Shown piece by piece: positions 9,988 to 23,550 of a stretch of DNA of 64,000 nucleotides (its first letter is position 1; every line of letters begins with the position of its first letter). Made by a program: the position numbers and the translations under genes. Origin of the DNA: Nocardioides sp. (GTDB taxonomy: Bacteria > Actinomycetota > Actinomycetes > Propionibacteriales > Nocardioidaceae). Under the pieces are notes generated by a model. It did no database searches and was not told the DNA's origin. It was given only the letters and a program-made list of their open reading frames with translations. Location: positions 62,001 through 126,000 of the forward strand of contig JAUYLL010000125.1 of NCBI GenBank assembly GCA_030698375.1, written 5' to 3'.

Positions 9988-10680
9988 TCAGCGAGTGGTC
10001 AGGACCTCGGCGACCTGCGGCGCGATCGCGCGCAGCGCCCGGCCCCGGTGGCTGAGGGCGTCCTTCGTCGCGGCGTCGAGCTGCGCGGTGGTGAGCCAGG
10101 TGTCTGACGCGCCCTCGGTGACGTGCTCCTCGGCCACGAAGCACACGTCGTACCCGAAGCCGTTGTCGCCGCGGGTGGAGCGGACCACCCGGCCGGGCAT
10201 CCGGCCCTCCGCGACGACCTCGGCGGTCCCCCCGGCTCCGTCGGGGTGGGCGAGCACCACGGCACAGGCGAAGTACGCCGTCCGCCGCTCGTCGGGGACG
10301 TCCTCGAGCTGGGCGAGCAGCAGCGCGTTGTTGGCGTCGTCGACCTCCGCCGAGCCGGTCTCGGCCTTCCGCAGGCCGCTCCAGCGGGCCGACAGCACGC
10401 CGGGCATCCCGTTGAGCGCGTCCACGCAGAGCCCCGAGTCGTCGGCGAGCGTCGGCAGGCCGGTCGCCGCCAGCCCCGCACGCGCCTTGAGCGCGGCGTT
10501 GCCGACGAAGTCGGGCTGGTCCTCCACCGGCTCGTCGTACGTCGGGATCCCCAGCGCCGCGAGGTCGTCGAGGCCGAGCACCTCCACGTCGGGCACGTGC
10601 TCGCGCAGGATGCGCTGCATCTCCGCGAGCTTCTTGGCGTTGCGCGAGGCCAGGAAGACCCGCGGGGCGGGCTCAGCCAC
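9988..10680 (-). CDS. rdgB: RdgB/HAM1 family non-canonical purine NTP pyrophosphatase
   Basis: [58 protein letters not shown]. Confidence 0.93.
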   Translation of the reverse strand: MAEPAPRVFLASRNAKKLAEMQRILREHVPDVEVLGLDDLAALGIPTYDEPVEDQPDFVGNAALKARAGLAATGLPTLADDSGLCVDALNGMPGVLSARWSGLRKAETGSAEVDDANNALLLAQLEDVPDERRTAYFACAVVLAHPDGAGGTAEVVAEGRMPGRVVRSTRGDNGFGYDVCFVAEEHVTEGASDTWLTTAQLDAATKDALSHRGRALRAIAPQVAEVLTTR

Positions 10681-11428
10681 CGGCGAGTGCCTCGGCCTGC
10701 AGGCGGGTGAGGTCCGCACAGCCGCCGGCCGCGAGGTCGAGCAGGGCGTCGAGCTCCTTCCGGTCGAACGCGACACCCTCGGCCGTGCCCTGCACCTCCA
10801 CGAACGAGCCCGCACCGGTCATCACGACGTTCATGTCGGTCTCGGCGCGGACGTCCTCCTCGTAGGGCAGGTCGAGGCGCGGGACGCCGTCGATGATGCC
10901 CACCGAGATCGCCGCCACCGAGCCGGTCAGCGGCTCACCGGTCAGGGCCCCGGTGGAACGGAGGTGGGAGATGGCGTCGGCCAGGGCGACGTACGCCCCG
11001 GTGATCGCGGCGGTGCGGGTGCCGCCGTCGGCCTGGAGCACGTCGCAGTCGATCTGGATGGTGTTCTCGCCCAGCGCCTCGTAGTCGACGATGGCGCGCA
11101 GCGAGCGCCCGATCAGCCGGGAGATCTCGTGGGTGCGCCCGCCGATCCGGCCCTTGACCGACTCGCGGTCCGAGCGGGTGTTCGTGGAGGCCGGCAGCAT
11201 GGCGTACTCGGCCGTGACCCAGCCCAGGCCGGAGCCCTTGCGCCACCGCGGCACGCCCTCGGAGGCGGACGCGGCACACAGGACGCGGGTGCGGCCGAAC
11301 TCCACCAGCACCGAGCCCGCCGCGTGGTCGAGCCAGTTCCGGGTGAAGGTCACCGGGCGGAGCTCGTCGTCGGCGCGGTCGTCGGCGCGGGTCTGGACCT
11401 GGTCAGCGGTGGGGGTGGGGTCGGTCAT
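10673..11428 (-). CDS. rph: Ribonuclease PH
   Basis: [60 protein letters not shown]. Confidence 0.95.
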   Translation of the reverse strand: MTDPTPTADQVQTRADDRADDELRPVTFTRNWLDHAAGSVLVEFGRTRVLCAASASEGVPRWRKGSGLGWVTAEYAMLPASTNTRSDRESVKGRIGGRTHEISRLIGRSLRAIVDYEALGENTIQIDCDVLQADGGTRTAAITGAYVALADAISHLRSTGALTGEPLTGSVAAISVGIIDGVPRLDLPYEEDVRAETDMNVVMTGAGSFVEVQGTAEGVAFDRKELDALLDLAAGGCADLTRLQAEALAGG

Positions 11429-11489
11429 GCGCCCGACCCTACGACCCCACCGCCGGGCCGCTGCGCCGTGGTTCTCCGGGCTGGTTGTC

Positions 11490-12317
11490 CTACTTGGCCT
11501 CGTTGCGGTGCACCCGCCACATGCCGATCGCGATCGGGACCACGATCCAGATGAGCGTGGCCGTGCCGAGCTGTCCCCAGGCCTCGGCGTTCATCCCGCT
11601 GGCGGCGTCCTGACCGGTGCTCGGGTCGAACCCGAGCAGCGGCGTCTGGGCGGTCGAGAGGTCGATCCACGGGGCGGCGTCGCGCAGCCAGGAAATCAGC
11701 GAGACCAACACGTTGAAGACGATCGGCACCACGAAAAAGACGACGATCGCGATGGCGGAGTTGAGGAACAGCAGACCGAAGGCGAGGCCCTGGAGGACGC
11801 CGAGGGACTGCAGGAGCCCGAAGTTCGCGAAGTCGCCGACGCTGACGCCGTCCCACGCGCCGGGGGCGTCGCTGATCAGCGTCGCGATCGCGGCCATCAC
11901 GATCGCGACGACCATGGCTGCGAGGCCGATGAGCAGCGCCGCGACGCCCTTGGCCGCGATGACCTTCCAGCGCTTGGGCGAGAGCGTGAACGTCACCAAT
12001 GCGGTGCGCTGGGTCCACTCGCTGGTGATCAGCAGGATGCCGAGGACCGGCAGCAGGAAGCCCTGGGGGGTCGTGGTGGTGGCGAGGTAGTTGAGGAAGG
12101 TCCGCTCGTCGGTGCCCCCGCTGTCGCCGAAGGCGTAGAGCAGGACGACGAAGAGCGCGGTGAGCAGGGCGATGGTGATCATCAGCCAGAGCCCGGCGCG
12201 GGTGTCGACCATCTTGCGGAGCTCGACGGTGACCTGACGGGTGAACGGGACGGGCTTGGTGCCGGAGACGTCGAGCACCGCAGGTGCTCCCGCCACCGTG
12301 GAGGTGCTGGCGCTCAT
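11490..12317 (-). CDS. ABC-2 type transporter permease
   Basis: Multi-TM protein; 4-nt overlap with upstream ATPase gene. Confidence 0.82.
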   Translation of the reverse strand: MSASTSTVAGAPAVLDVSGTKPVPFTRQVTVELRKMVDTRAGLWLMITIALLTALFVVLLYAFGDSGGTDERTFLNYLATTTTPQGFLLPVLGILLITSEWTQRTALVTFTLSPKRWKVIAAKGVAALLIGLAAMVVAIVMAAIATLISDAPGAWDGVSVGDFANFGLLQSLGVLQGLAFGLLFLNSAIAIVVFFVVPIVFNVLVSLISWLRDAAPWIDLSTAQTPLLGFDPSTGQDAASGMNAEAWGQLGTATLIWIVVPIAIGMWRVHRNEAK

Positions 12318-13216
12318 GCGGCGCTCCCTTCGCGCTGGGTCTCTGCGGTGAGCTGGAGGAACATCTCCTCCAGCCCGGCGCCGTCTGCGGGACGCAGCTC
12401 GACGAGGGCGATACCGGCCTCCAGGGCGACGGCCCCCACCTGGGTGGGCTCGGCGTTGGAGCGGAGGCCGCCGGTGCCGGTGGTCTCGGCGGTCACGCCG
12501 GCCCGCTGCAGCGCCCCGGTGAGCGACGCGTCGTCGCTCGAGCGCACGAAGGTGCCGGCGGTCTGCAACAGCTCGGCCTTGGTGCCCCGGGCCACGATCC
12601 GGCCCTGGCCGATGACGATCATCTCGTCGGCGATCACCTCGACCTCGTGGAGCAGGTGCGAGGAGAGCAGGACGGTGCCCCCGCGCTCGGCGTACGAGCG
12701 GAGCAGGCCGCGCATCCAGTGGATGCCGGCGGGGTCGAGACCGTTGGCTGGCTCGTCGAGGACCAGCACCTGCGGGTCGCCCAGCAGGGCGTGGGCGATG
12801 CCGAGGCGCTGGCGCATGCCCAGCGAGTAGTTGCGCACCCGGCGCTTGGCCTCGACGTCGCTGAGGCTGACGAGCTTGAGCATCTCGTCGACCCGCGACA
12901 TCGGCAGCCCCATCGTCTTGGCCCCGAGCGTCAGCACCTCGCGGCCGGTGCGGCCCTGGTGCTGGGCGGAGGCGTCGAGGAGGACCCCGACGTGCAGGCC
13001 CGGGTTGGGGATGTCGGAGTACCGGAGGCCGCCGATGGTGGCGGTGCCGCGGGTGGCGGCGGTCAGTCCGGTGAGGACACGCATGGCGGTGGTCTTGCCG
13101 GCGCCGTTCGGTCCGAGGAAGCCCGTCACGGTGCCCGGCTTGCAGCTGAACGAGACGTCGTCCAGGGCGAGGAATCCGCCCGGGAAGGTCTTCGTGAGCC
13201 CTTCTACGGTGATCAT
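12314..13216 (-). CDS. ABC transporter ATP-binding protein
   Basis: Walker A GPNGAGKTT; signature NYSLGMRQRLGIA; Walker B VLVLDEP. Confidence 0.92.
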   Translation of the reverse strand: MITVEGLTKTFPGGFLALDDVSFSCKPGTVTGFLGPNGAGKTTAMRVLTGLTAATRGTATIGGLRYSDIPNPGLHVGVLLDASAQHQGRTGREVLTLGAKTMGLPMSRVDEMLKLVSLSDVEAKRRVRNYSLGMRQRLGIAHALLGDPQVLVLDEPANGLDPAGIHWMRGLLRSYAERGGTVLLSSHLLHEVEVIADEMIVIGQGRIVARGTKAELLQTAGTFVRSSDDASLTGALQRAGVTAETTGTGGLRSNAEPTQVGAVALEAGIALVELRPADGAGLEEMFLQLTAETQREGSAA

Positions 13217-13292
13217 GGGCCCTACCCTGCCGTAGTCGCGTCGGCGCGCGCAGCCGCCCCCCGCCGGACCCCGGATCCTCCTCGAGGTGGGG

Positions 13293-14054
13293 TCAGAGGT
13301 CGAAGACGGCGCCGGACCGCGCACGGTCGAGGGGGCCGTCGTACGCCGCCCGGGCCTCGTCCTCGGCGGTGTCGACGTCGAACCACGCCGGGATGTGGGT
13401 GAGCACGAGGTGACGGGCCCCCGCCGCCGTCGCCGTCTCGCCGGCCTGGCGCCCGGTGAGGTGCAGGTCGGGCGGATTGTCGTCGACCTCGCGGAAGGAC
13501 GCCTCCGCCAGGAAGAGGTCGGCGTCGCGGGCGGCCTCGACGAGCGCGGGGCACGGACCGCTGTCACCGGAGAAGGTCAGCACCTTCTCCCCCACGCTCA
13601 CCCGCAGCGCGTACGCCGGCACGGGGTGCACGACCTCGGTGGCGGTGAAGGAGAACGGACCGATCTGCCCGGCCGGCGCGTCGGGGTAGCGGCGGAAGTC
13701 GAAGGTCGCGCGCATCCCCGGCATGTCCTCGAGCCCGTACGCCGCCGCCAGCTGCTCGGCGGTGCCCGCCGGACCCCACACCGGGATCGGCGGTGCGGCG
13801 CCGTTGGGGTGGTAGCTGCGCATCACGTAGAAGCCGCACAGGTCCATGCAGTGGTCGGGGTGGAGGTGGGAGAGCAGCACGGCGTCGACGCCCAACGGGT
13901 CGATGAACCGCTGGAGCGTCCCGAGCGCACCGTTACCGAGGTCGAGGAGGATCCGCCAGGTGCGGCCCTCGTGGTCGGCTTCGAGCAGGTAGCACGACGC
14001 GGGCGAGTCCGGGCCGGGGAACGAGCCGGCGCACCCGATGACGGTGAGCCGCAT
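13293..14054 (-). CDS. MBL-fold metallo-hydrolase, similar to mycobacterial Rv1339 (same position next to murI)
   Basis: [40 protein letters not shown]...LLSHLHPDHCMDL...GDSGPC. Confidence 0.87.
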   Translation of the reverse strand: MRLTVIGCAGSFPGPDSPASCYLLEADHEGRTWRILLDLGNGALGTLQRFIDPLGVDAVLLSHLHPDHCMDLCGFYVMRSYHPNGAAPPIPVWGPAGTAEQLAAAYGLEDMPGMRATFDFRRYPDAPAGQIGPFSFTATEVVHPVPAYALRVSVGEKVLTFSGDSGPCPALVEAARDADLFLAEASFREVDDNPPDLHLTGRQAGETATAAGARHLVLTHIPAWFDVDTAEDEARAAYDGPLDRARSGAVFDL

Positions 14055-14866
14055 CAGGCCCACACCGCCTGTTGCATCAGCTGGCCGACGCTCTGCATCT
14101 CGGGGCCGAGGAACCGCCGGCCGATCGCCTCGAACTCGGCGGGGTCACCGGTGGTGAGGAACCGATGGGTCGGGGCCGGGAGGGCGGGATCGCGCTCGAG
14201 ACCCCGCTGCACCAGGGTGCGGTAGAGGTCCTTCGCGGTCTCCTCGGCGCTGGAGACCAGCGTGACGCCGTCGCCCATCACCAGCGAGATCACGCCGGTG
14301 AGCAGCGGGTAGTGCGTGCAACCGAGGACGAGGGTGTCGACGCCCTCGGAGATCAGCGGGTCGAGGTACTCGTGGGCCACCGCACCCAGCTCGGGACCGC
14401 CGGTCACCCCGGCCTCCACGAACTCGACGAAGCGGGGGCAGGCCTGGGTGGAGAGCTGGACGTGGGGCGCCGCGGTGAAGGCGTCGTCGTACGCCATGGA
14501 CTCGGCGGTCGCCCGGGTGCAGATCACGCCGATGCGCCCCGTCCGGCTCGCGGCCACCGCACGCCGGGTGGCGGGGTGGATGACCTCGACGACGGGGACC
14601 GGGTAGCGCTCGCGAGCATCGCGGAGCACGGCGGCCGAGGCGGAGTTGCAGGCGATGACGAGCGCCTTGACGCCCTGGTGGACGAGCTGGTCGAGGCACT
14701 CCAGAGCGTACTCGCGGACCTCGCCGATGGGCTTGGGACCGTACGGCTGACGGGCGGTGTCGCCGAGGTAGAGGACGGACTCGTGCGGCAGCTGGTCGAT
14801 CACCGCCCGGGCCACGGTGAGACCACCGAAGCCGGAGTCGAAGATCCCGATAGGTGCGTCTGCCAC
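14054..14866 (-). CDS. murI: Glutamate racemase
   Basis: [39 protein letters not shown]. Confidence 0.95.
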   Translation of the reverse strand: MADAPIGIFDSGFGGLTVARAVIDQLPHESVLYLGDTARQPYGPKPIGEVREYALECLDQLVHQGVKALVIACNSASAAVLRDARERYPVPVVEVIHPATRRAVAASRTGRIGVICTRATAESMAYDDAFTAAPHVQLSTQACPRFVEFVEAGVTGGPELGAVAHEYLDPLISEGVDTLVLGCTHYPLLTGVISLVMGDGVTLVSSAEETAKDLYRTLVQRGLERDPALPAPTHRFLTTGDPAEFEAIGRRFLGPEMQSVGQLMQQAVWA

Positions 14867-15149
14867 GGACCGATGCTAGAGGACCGGGCCACCCCTGGCC
14901 CTGCGACGCGTGTCATGTCGCGCGGCGGACTGCCCGGGCCGGGCGGTCAGCCATGGTCGACGACAAGGTCGGCGCGCTGTACGCCGCCTCCTGCGGCGAC
15001 GCGCCTCGTCCCGCTCCATCCTGGTGTGTGCGTCGACCACACCGACTCGTCTGGCGGACGTGCTCGCCACCCGACCCCGCTTCCCGCACCGCCCTGGTTC
15101 GCGGCAGTCCTCGACGACCTGTCCGCCGGGGCGTGATCCGTGCGGATGA

Positions 15150-15555
15150 TCAGGTCGCGGAGGGGCGGGTGCGGTGCAGCCACCAGAGGCCGACGAACGG
15201 CAGCACCAGCGGGAAGAACGCGTAGCCGATCCCGAAGCCCGACCACACGGTGGCGTCGGGGAACTCCTCGGGCAGGAGCAGGCTCGCGGTGCCGACCGCG
15301 AGCACACCCACGAGCTCGACGAGGCAGGCGACCACCGCGACGCGCCACCACCGGATCCCGCCACGGGCGAGGGCAACGGTGGCGACGACGTAGACCAGCG
15401 CGGCGAAGCCGGACAGCGCGTAGGGCACCGGGGCATCGTCGGCCTTCGTGAGGAGCTGGACGCTCGAGCGCCCGACTGACGACAGCGCGAAGACGGCGTA
15501 CACGGCCACGAGCGTGCGGCCGATCCCCCGGCCGGTGGCGGCCGGCGCACTGACC

Positions 15556-15563
<8 letters not shown>
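15150..15563 (-). CDS. Conserved membrane protein (possibly Rv1342c-like)
   Basis: Four hydrophobic segments; GRTLVAVYAVFALSSVGRSSVQLLTK; GTG start. Confidence 0.65.
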
Positions 15564-17498
<1,935 letters not shown>

Positions 17499-17502
<4 letters not shown>

Positions 17503-17780
17503 CCGCCCGCGACCGCCGGGAGGACGACGACCTGGTCGCCGTCGCTGAGCTCGGTGTCGAGCCCACCGGTGAAGCGGACGTCCTCGTCGTTGACGTAGAC
17601 GTTGACGAAGCGCCGTAGCTCGGGCTTCTCCTCGCCCTCGACGAGGCGCTCCTTGATCCCGGGGTGGTTGGCCTCGAGGTCGTCGATGAGCGCGCGCAGC
17701 GAGGCACCCTCACCGGTGACGCTCTTCTCGCCGGCGGTGTAGGTGCGGAGGATGGTGGGGACGCGGACCTCGATGGTCAT
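17499..17780 (-). CDS. cysO: MoaD/ThiS-family sulfur carrier protein (CysO-like)
   Basis: Ubiquitin-like small protein; [36 protein letters not shown] with C-terminal GG; between mec and cysM. Confidence 0.9.
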
Positions 17781-18223
17781 CAGGCAGGACTCCTTGCAGG
17801 TAGGTGGTCGACGACGGTGACCTCTTCCTCGGTCACCTCGCCGTCGACGATGCGGAAGGACCGGAAATCCACGGGGCCCTCGGCACCGCCGTGCTCGCGG
17901 GTGCTCACCAGGACGTAGTGCGCGCCGGGCTCGTTGGCCAGCCCGATGTCGGTGCGGCTGGGGTAGGCCTCGGTGGCGGTGTGGGAGTGGTAGATGACCA
18001 CCGGCTCCTCGTCGCGGTCCCACATGTCCTTGTAGAGCGTGAGGAGCTCGGTGGAGTCGAACTCGTAGAACGTCGGGGAGCCCGCGGCGTTGACCATCGG
18101 CACGTGCCGCTCGGGACGGTCGGACCCCTCGGGCCCGGCGACCACGCCGCAGGCCTCGTCGGGTTGGTCCCGCTTGGCGTGCGCGACGAGGGCGTCGTAG
18201 GTCGCCTGGTCGATGGTGAGCAC
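17780..18223 (-). CDS. mec: M67/JAMM family metallopeptidase (Mec-like)
   Basis: PDEACGVVAGPEG; VVIYHSHTATEAYPSRTDIGLA = JAMM motif (HSHTxx...SxxD). Confidence 0.92.
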   Translation of the reverse strand: MLTIDQATYDALVAHAKRDQPDEACGVVAGPEGSDRPERHVPMVNAAGSPTFYEFDSTELLTLYKDMWDRDEEPVVIYHSHTATEAYPSRTDIGLANEPGAHYVLVSTREHGGAEGPVDFRSFRIVDGEVTEEEVTVVDHLPARSPA

Positions 18224-18256
18224 CTCACCAGGTTAGGTGAGCGCGCCAGCAGGCGC

Positions 18257-18841
18257 TCACCCGCCCAGGGCCCGGACCAGCGTCTCCTGCAGGAAGCCCA
18301 GCCACTCGTAGATGTCGTGCACGTGGCTGCGTGGGTCCTCGTCGTCGAGCTGCTCCCAGTAGTCCTCGTCGCCGTCCTCGATCCCCAGCCGGGTCGCGAG
18401 CGCGAGCCGGACGTCGGTCAGGGAACGCAACCAGGCGTGCGCCGACCCGGCGTCCAGCTCGACGTCGACCCACGTGTCGTCCTCCTCGAGCAGCGGCGGC
18501 AGGCCGGACTCCTCGAGCTGGTCGATCACGAGCGCGGCGTTGCGGGCCTTGGAGTCACGCAGCGAGCCCTCGGTGAAACGGCGGAACTCGCCGGCCGCCT
18601 CCTCGTCCTCGGGGTACGCGGTGGGGAACAGGCGGGCGAGCACCGGGTCCTCGGGCTCGGTGGTCGGACCGGAGAAGTCCAGGAGCGCCTCGAGCGGGTC
18701 AGCGTCGTCGCGGGGCGCCGCGACCTCGTTGCGGAGCAGCTCGACCAGCTGCGACTCGAGCGAGCGCAGCAGGTCGGCCTCGAAGCCGGAGAGGGAGATG
18801 ACGGCTCCCCCGCCCTTGGCGCGCTCGAAGCCGGCCGTCAC
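18257..18841 (-). CDS. DUF2017 family protein
   Basis: ISLSGFEADLLRSLESQLVELL...LARLFPTAYPEDEEAAGEFRRFTEGSLRDSKARNA; upstream of clpS as in other actinobacteria. Confidence 0.82.
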   Translation of the reverse strand: MTAGFERAKGGGAVISLSGFEADLLRSLESQLVELLRNEVAAPRDDADPLEALLDFSGPTTEPEDPVLARLFPTAYPEDEEAAGEFRRFTEGSLRDSKARNAALVIDQLEESGLPPLLEEDDTWVDVELDAGSAHAWLRSLTDVRLALATRLGIEDGDEDYWEQLDDEDPRSHVHDIYEWLGFLQETLVRALGG

Positions 18842-19155
18842 GCGTCGGCCTTCTGGAGCGTCGCCCAGAGGCCATACTCGTGCATCGCCTGGACGTCGCG
18901 CTCCATCTCCTCGCGCGAGCCCGTGGACACGACCGAACGGCCGTCCTGGTGGACCTCCATCATCAGCTTCTCCGCCTTCTTCTTGTCGTAGCCGAAGTAG
19001 GTGATGAAGACGAAGGTGACGTACGACATCAGGTTCACCGGGTCGTTCCAGACGATGGTGACCCAGGGCCGCGCTAGGTGGGTCTCGTCGTCGACCAGCT
19101 CGGCACTGGCGGGCTGGTCGACCTCGACCGGGCTCGGGGCGGACACAAGCGTCAT
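18838..19155 (-). CDS. clpS: ATP-dependent Clp protease adaptor ClpS
   Basis: WVTIVWNDPVNLMSYVTFVFITYFGYDKKKAEKLMMEVHQDGRSVVSTGSREEME. Confidence 0.95.
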   Translation of the reverse strand: MTLVSAPSPVEVDQPASAELVDDETHLARPWVTIVWNDPVNLMSYVTFVFITYFGYDKKKAEKLMMEVHQDGRSVVSTGSREEMERDVQAMHEYGLWATLQKADA

Positions 19156-19173
19156 TGTGCCAGGGTGAGGAGC

Positions 19174-20481
19174 GTGTCCGAACCCGCCACCGCTCCCACC
19201 GGGCTGCTCACCGACCGCTACGAGCTGACGATGCTCGACGCGGCACGGCGAAACGGCACCGCTGACCGCCGCTCGGTCTTCGAAGTCTTCGGCCGCCGGC
19301 TCTCCGGTGGCCGCCGGTACGGCGTCGTGGCCGGCACCGGGCGCCTGCTGGAGGCGATCGACGCGTTCCGCTTCGACGACGCCGCGCTGGCCTTCCTGGA
19401 GCACGAGCAGGTGGTCAGCGGCGACACCCTCGCCTGGCTGGCCGAGTTCCGCTTCCGCGGCGACATCGACGGCTACCCGGAGGGCGAGGTGTGGTTCCCG
19501 AACGCGCCGCTGCTCACGGTCGAGGGCACCTTCGCCGAGGCCGTCCTGCTGGAGACCGTCGTGCTCTCCGTGCTCAACCACGACTGCGCCGTCGCCACCG
19601 CGGCCTCGCGGATGACCGCCGCGGCGGGTGACCGTCCCTGCATGGACATGGGAGCCCGGCGTACCCACGAGGTGGCGGCGGTGGCCGCGGCCCGAGCGGC
19701 GTACGTCGGGGGGTTCGCCTCGACCTCGAGCCTTGCCGCCCACCGGGACCACGGCGTGCCGTCGGTCGGCACCAGCGCCCACAGCTTCACCCTCCTCCAC
19801 GACACCGAGGAGGAGGCGTTCGCCGCGCAGGTCGCCTGCCAGGGCCCGGGCACCACGCTGCTGGTCGACACCTTCGAGGTCGCCGAGGCGGTGCGGACGG
19901 CGGTGCGCGTCGCCGGCCCCGGGCTGGGCGCCGTCCGCTTGGACTCCGGCGACCTCGGCGACCTCGCCCACCAGGTCCGCGCACAGCTGGACGACCTCGG
20001 TGCCACCGGCACCCGGATCGTCGTCACCTCCGACCTCGACGAGTACGCCATCGCCGCCCTGGCCGCGGCACCCGTCGACTCCTACGGGGTGGGCACCCGC
20101 CTGGTCACCGGCAGCGGTCACCCGACCGCCGGCCTGGTCTACAAGTTGGTGGCCCGCGAGGACGCCGACGGCTCGTGGCGCGCGGTCGCCAAGACGAGCC
20201 CCGACAAGGTCTCGACGGGCGGGCGCAAGCAGGCGTTCCGCCGGTACGCCGGTGGCGTGGCCGTCGAGGAGGTCGTGCGGGTCGGTGAGTCGACGCACGG
20301 CGGCGCCGAGGACGAGCAAGCCGTCACCGTCCCGCTGGTCCGCGACGGAGAGGTGGTCCGCGGCGAGGGCCTCGACGACGCCCGGGAGCGTCACCTGCGG
20401 GTCCGGAGCAGGCTGCCCGCCGCCGCGCGCCGGCTCTCGCGCGGCGACCCGGCCCTGCCGACGCGCTTCGCCGGCGCGTAG
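19174..20481 (+). CDS. pncB: Nicotinate phosphoribosyltransferase
   Basis: LLTDRYELTMLDAARRNGTADRRSVFEVFGRRL; GARRTHE; FASTSSLAAHRDHGVPSVGTSAHSF; GTG start. Confidence 0.93.
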   Translation: MSEPATAPTGLLTDRYELTMLDAARRNGTADRRSVFEVFGRRLSGGRRYGVVAGTGRLLEAIDAFRFDDAALAFLEHEQVVSGDTLAWLAEFRFRGDIDGYPEGEVWFPNAPLLTVEGTFAEAVLLETVVLSVLNHDCAVATAASRMTAAAGDRPCMDMGARRTHEVAAVAAARAAYVGGFASTSSLAAHRDHGVPSVGTSAHSFTLLHDTEEEAFAAQVACQGPGTTLLVDTFEVAEAVRTAVRVAGPGLGAVRLDSGDLGDLAHQVRAQLDDLGATGTRIVVTSDLDEYAIAALAAAPVDSYGVGTRLVTGSGHPTAGLVYKLVAREDADGSWRAVAKTSPDKVSTGGRKQAFRRYAGGVAVEEVVRVGESTHGGAEDEQAVTVPLVRDGEVVRGEGLDDARERHLRVRSRLPAAARRLSRGDPALPTRFAGA

Positions 20482-20493
20482 ACGAGGACTCGG

Positions 20494-21267
20494 TCACTCC
20501 CCGCGGAACTCGGGGCGCCGCTTCTCCATGAAGGCGCGCATCCCCTCGGCGACGTCGGCGGTGCGCAGCAGCACGGTCTGCCCACGGTGCTCACGCTCGA
20601 GGGAGTCCTCCAGGTGCGAGAGGGTCGCGCCGTTGATCGCCTTCTTCGTCGCCGCGAAGGCCAGCGGCGGGCCGCCGGCGAGCTTGCCGACCACCGCGGC
20701 AAGCAGCGCGTCGTACTCCTCGTCGGGGGCGACGTGGGTGACCAGGCCGGCGTCGTAGGCCGCGCGCGCGTCGAGCGGCTCCGAGAGCAGCGCCATCCGC
20801 ATCGCCCGGGCCCGCCCGACGGAGGCGGCGAGCGTGGCCGAGGCCCCGCCGTCGGTCATCAGCCCCACCTGGGAGAAGCCGAGGAAGAAGCTCGCCGACT
20901 CCTTGGCCACCACGAGGTCACAGGCGAGCGCGGCGGCCATCCCGACCCCGGCCGCGACACCGTTGACGGCCGCCACCACCGGCTTGTCCAGCATGGTGAT
21001 CGCGCGGATGATCCGGTTGGCGCGGTCCATGGCGGTGGCGTCGAAGTTCTCGTGCGCGTCATCACCGGAGAGGTCCGCGCCAGCGCTGAACGCCGCCCCC
21101 GCCCCGGTCAGCACGACGAGGCGGACGCGAGCGTCGGTCCGCGCCTCCTCAAGCTCGTGCGCGACCTCGTCGGCCATCAGCGGGGTGAGGGCGTTGAAGT
21201 GGTCAGGCCTGTTCAGCCGCAACCACAGGGCGCCATCCTCGACACGGATCTCCAGATCGGTCTCCAT
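20494..21267 (-). CDS. Enoyl-CoA hydratase/isomerase family protein
   Basis: LRLNRPDHFNALTPLMADEV; GAGAAFSAGADLSG; KPVVAAVNGVAAGVGM. Confidence 0.9.
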   Translation of the reverse strand: METDLEIRVEDGALWLRLNRPDHFNALTPLMADEVAHELEEARTDARVRLVVLTGAGAAFSAGADLSGDDAHENFDATAMDRANRIIRAITMLDKPVVAAVNGVAAGVGMAAALACDLVVAKESASFFLGFSQVGLMTDGGASATLAASVGRARAMRMALLSEPLDARAAYDAGLVTHVAPDEEYDALLAAVVGKLAGGPPLAFAATKKAINGATLSHLEDSLEREHRGQTVLLRTADVAEGMRAFMEKRRPEFRGE

Positions 21268-21360
21268 GCCCCGAACCTAGGCCCCGAGGAGGATCAACAC
21301 CACCTCACCGTTGGCGTGGCGAGCACTGCGACACGTGCCGATCCGGCCGCACCGACCGCC

Positions 21361-21780
21361 TCAGCCGTCGTCGCTGGGCTGATCCCCGCCAGGTCGCCCA
21401 GCCGGCTGCTCGCACAGGAACGGCTCGCCCGCGAGCGAGGAGTGGTAGGCGTAGCGGGTCGCCGCGACCGACAGCACGATCTCCAGACCCTCGACCAGGG
21501 CCTGGGTGTACATCTCGCCGGGCTTCGGACACCCCAGCGACCCGTCCGGCCAGGTGACCTCGGCGATGCTCTCCACCCGTACGTCGGACTCCGCCACGCC
21601 CTCGCGCGCGGCGAGGTCGGCGACGGCCGCGTCCACCTGCGGGGGGCCTTCCGGCCGGGCCGTGGCGGTCCCGGCCTCGCTCGGCTCGGCGGTGTCGTCG
21701 TCGCTCCCGCCTGCTCCACACCCGAGCAGCAGCGCGAGGGCGAGGACGACGGGCAGGCCGGTCCGCAGCAGGGTGGTCAT
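21361..21780 (-). CDS. Putative lipoprotein
   Basis: MTTLLRTGLPVVLALALLLGCGAGGSDDD lipobox; EVTWPDGSLGCPKPGEMYTQALVEGLEIVL motif common in actinobacterial secreted proteins. Confidence 0.75.
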   Translation of the reverse strand: MTTLLRTGLPVVLALALLLGCGAGGSDDDTAEPSEAGTATARPEGPPQVDAAVADLAAREGVAESDVRVESIAEVTWPDGSLGCPKPGEMYTQALVEGLEIVLSVAATRYAYHSSLAGEPFLCEQPAGRPGGDQPSDDG

Positions 21781-21803
21781 GGCAGTCCGACGCGCGGCAC
21801 CGC

Positions 21804-23015
<1,212 letters not shown>

Positions 23016-23078
23016 TCAGGCAGGATGTGCAACAGTCCGTCAAGACGATAGACAAATTGTTCAGAAGGAGTGACGTCT

Positions 23079-23540
23079 ATGGACGACCTGGACCGCACCT
23101 TGCTCACGTTGTTCAGCACCGAGCCCCGGATCGGGGTGCTGGAGGCGTCGCGCCGGGTCGGCGCCGCCCGGGGCACGGTGCAGGCCCGGCTCGACAGGCT
23201 GGTGACCGCCGGCGTCATCGCCGACTGGGGACCGCGGCTGGACCCGTCGGCCCTCGGCTACCCGGTGACCGGCTTCCTCACCCTCGAGATCCGGCAGGGC
23301 TCGGGCCACGACGGCGTCGCCGAGCACCTGGCCGGCATCCCCGAGGTCCTCGAGGCGTGCACGATCACCGGTGCCGGCGACATGTGGTGCCGGGTCGTCG
23401 CCCGCTCCACCGCCGACCTCCAGCGCGTCATCGACCAGGTGCTCGGCGACGACCGCATCGTCCGGTCGACCACCGTCATCGCGCTCGCCACGCAGATCCC
23501 GCACCGGGTGCTGCCGCTCGTCGAGCACGCCGGGGGCTGA
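23079..23540 (+). CDS. Lrp/AsnC family transcriptional regulator, divergent from hppD
   Basis: MDDLDRTLLTLFSTEPRIGVLEASRRVGAARGTVQARLDRL winged helix plus RAM-like domain (upstream Met at 23070 possible). Confidence 0.9.
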   Translation: MDDLDRTLLTLFSTEPRIGVLEASRRVGAARGTVQARLDRLVTAGVIADWGPRLDPSALGYPVTGFLTLEIRQGSGHDGVAEHLAGIPEVLEACTITGAGDMWCRVVARSTADLQRVIDQVLGDDRIVRSTTVIALATQIPHRVLPLVEHAGG

Positions 23541-23550
23541 GCAGGGGGCC

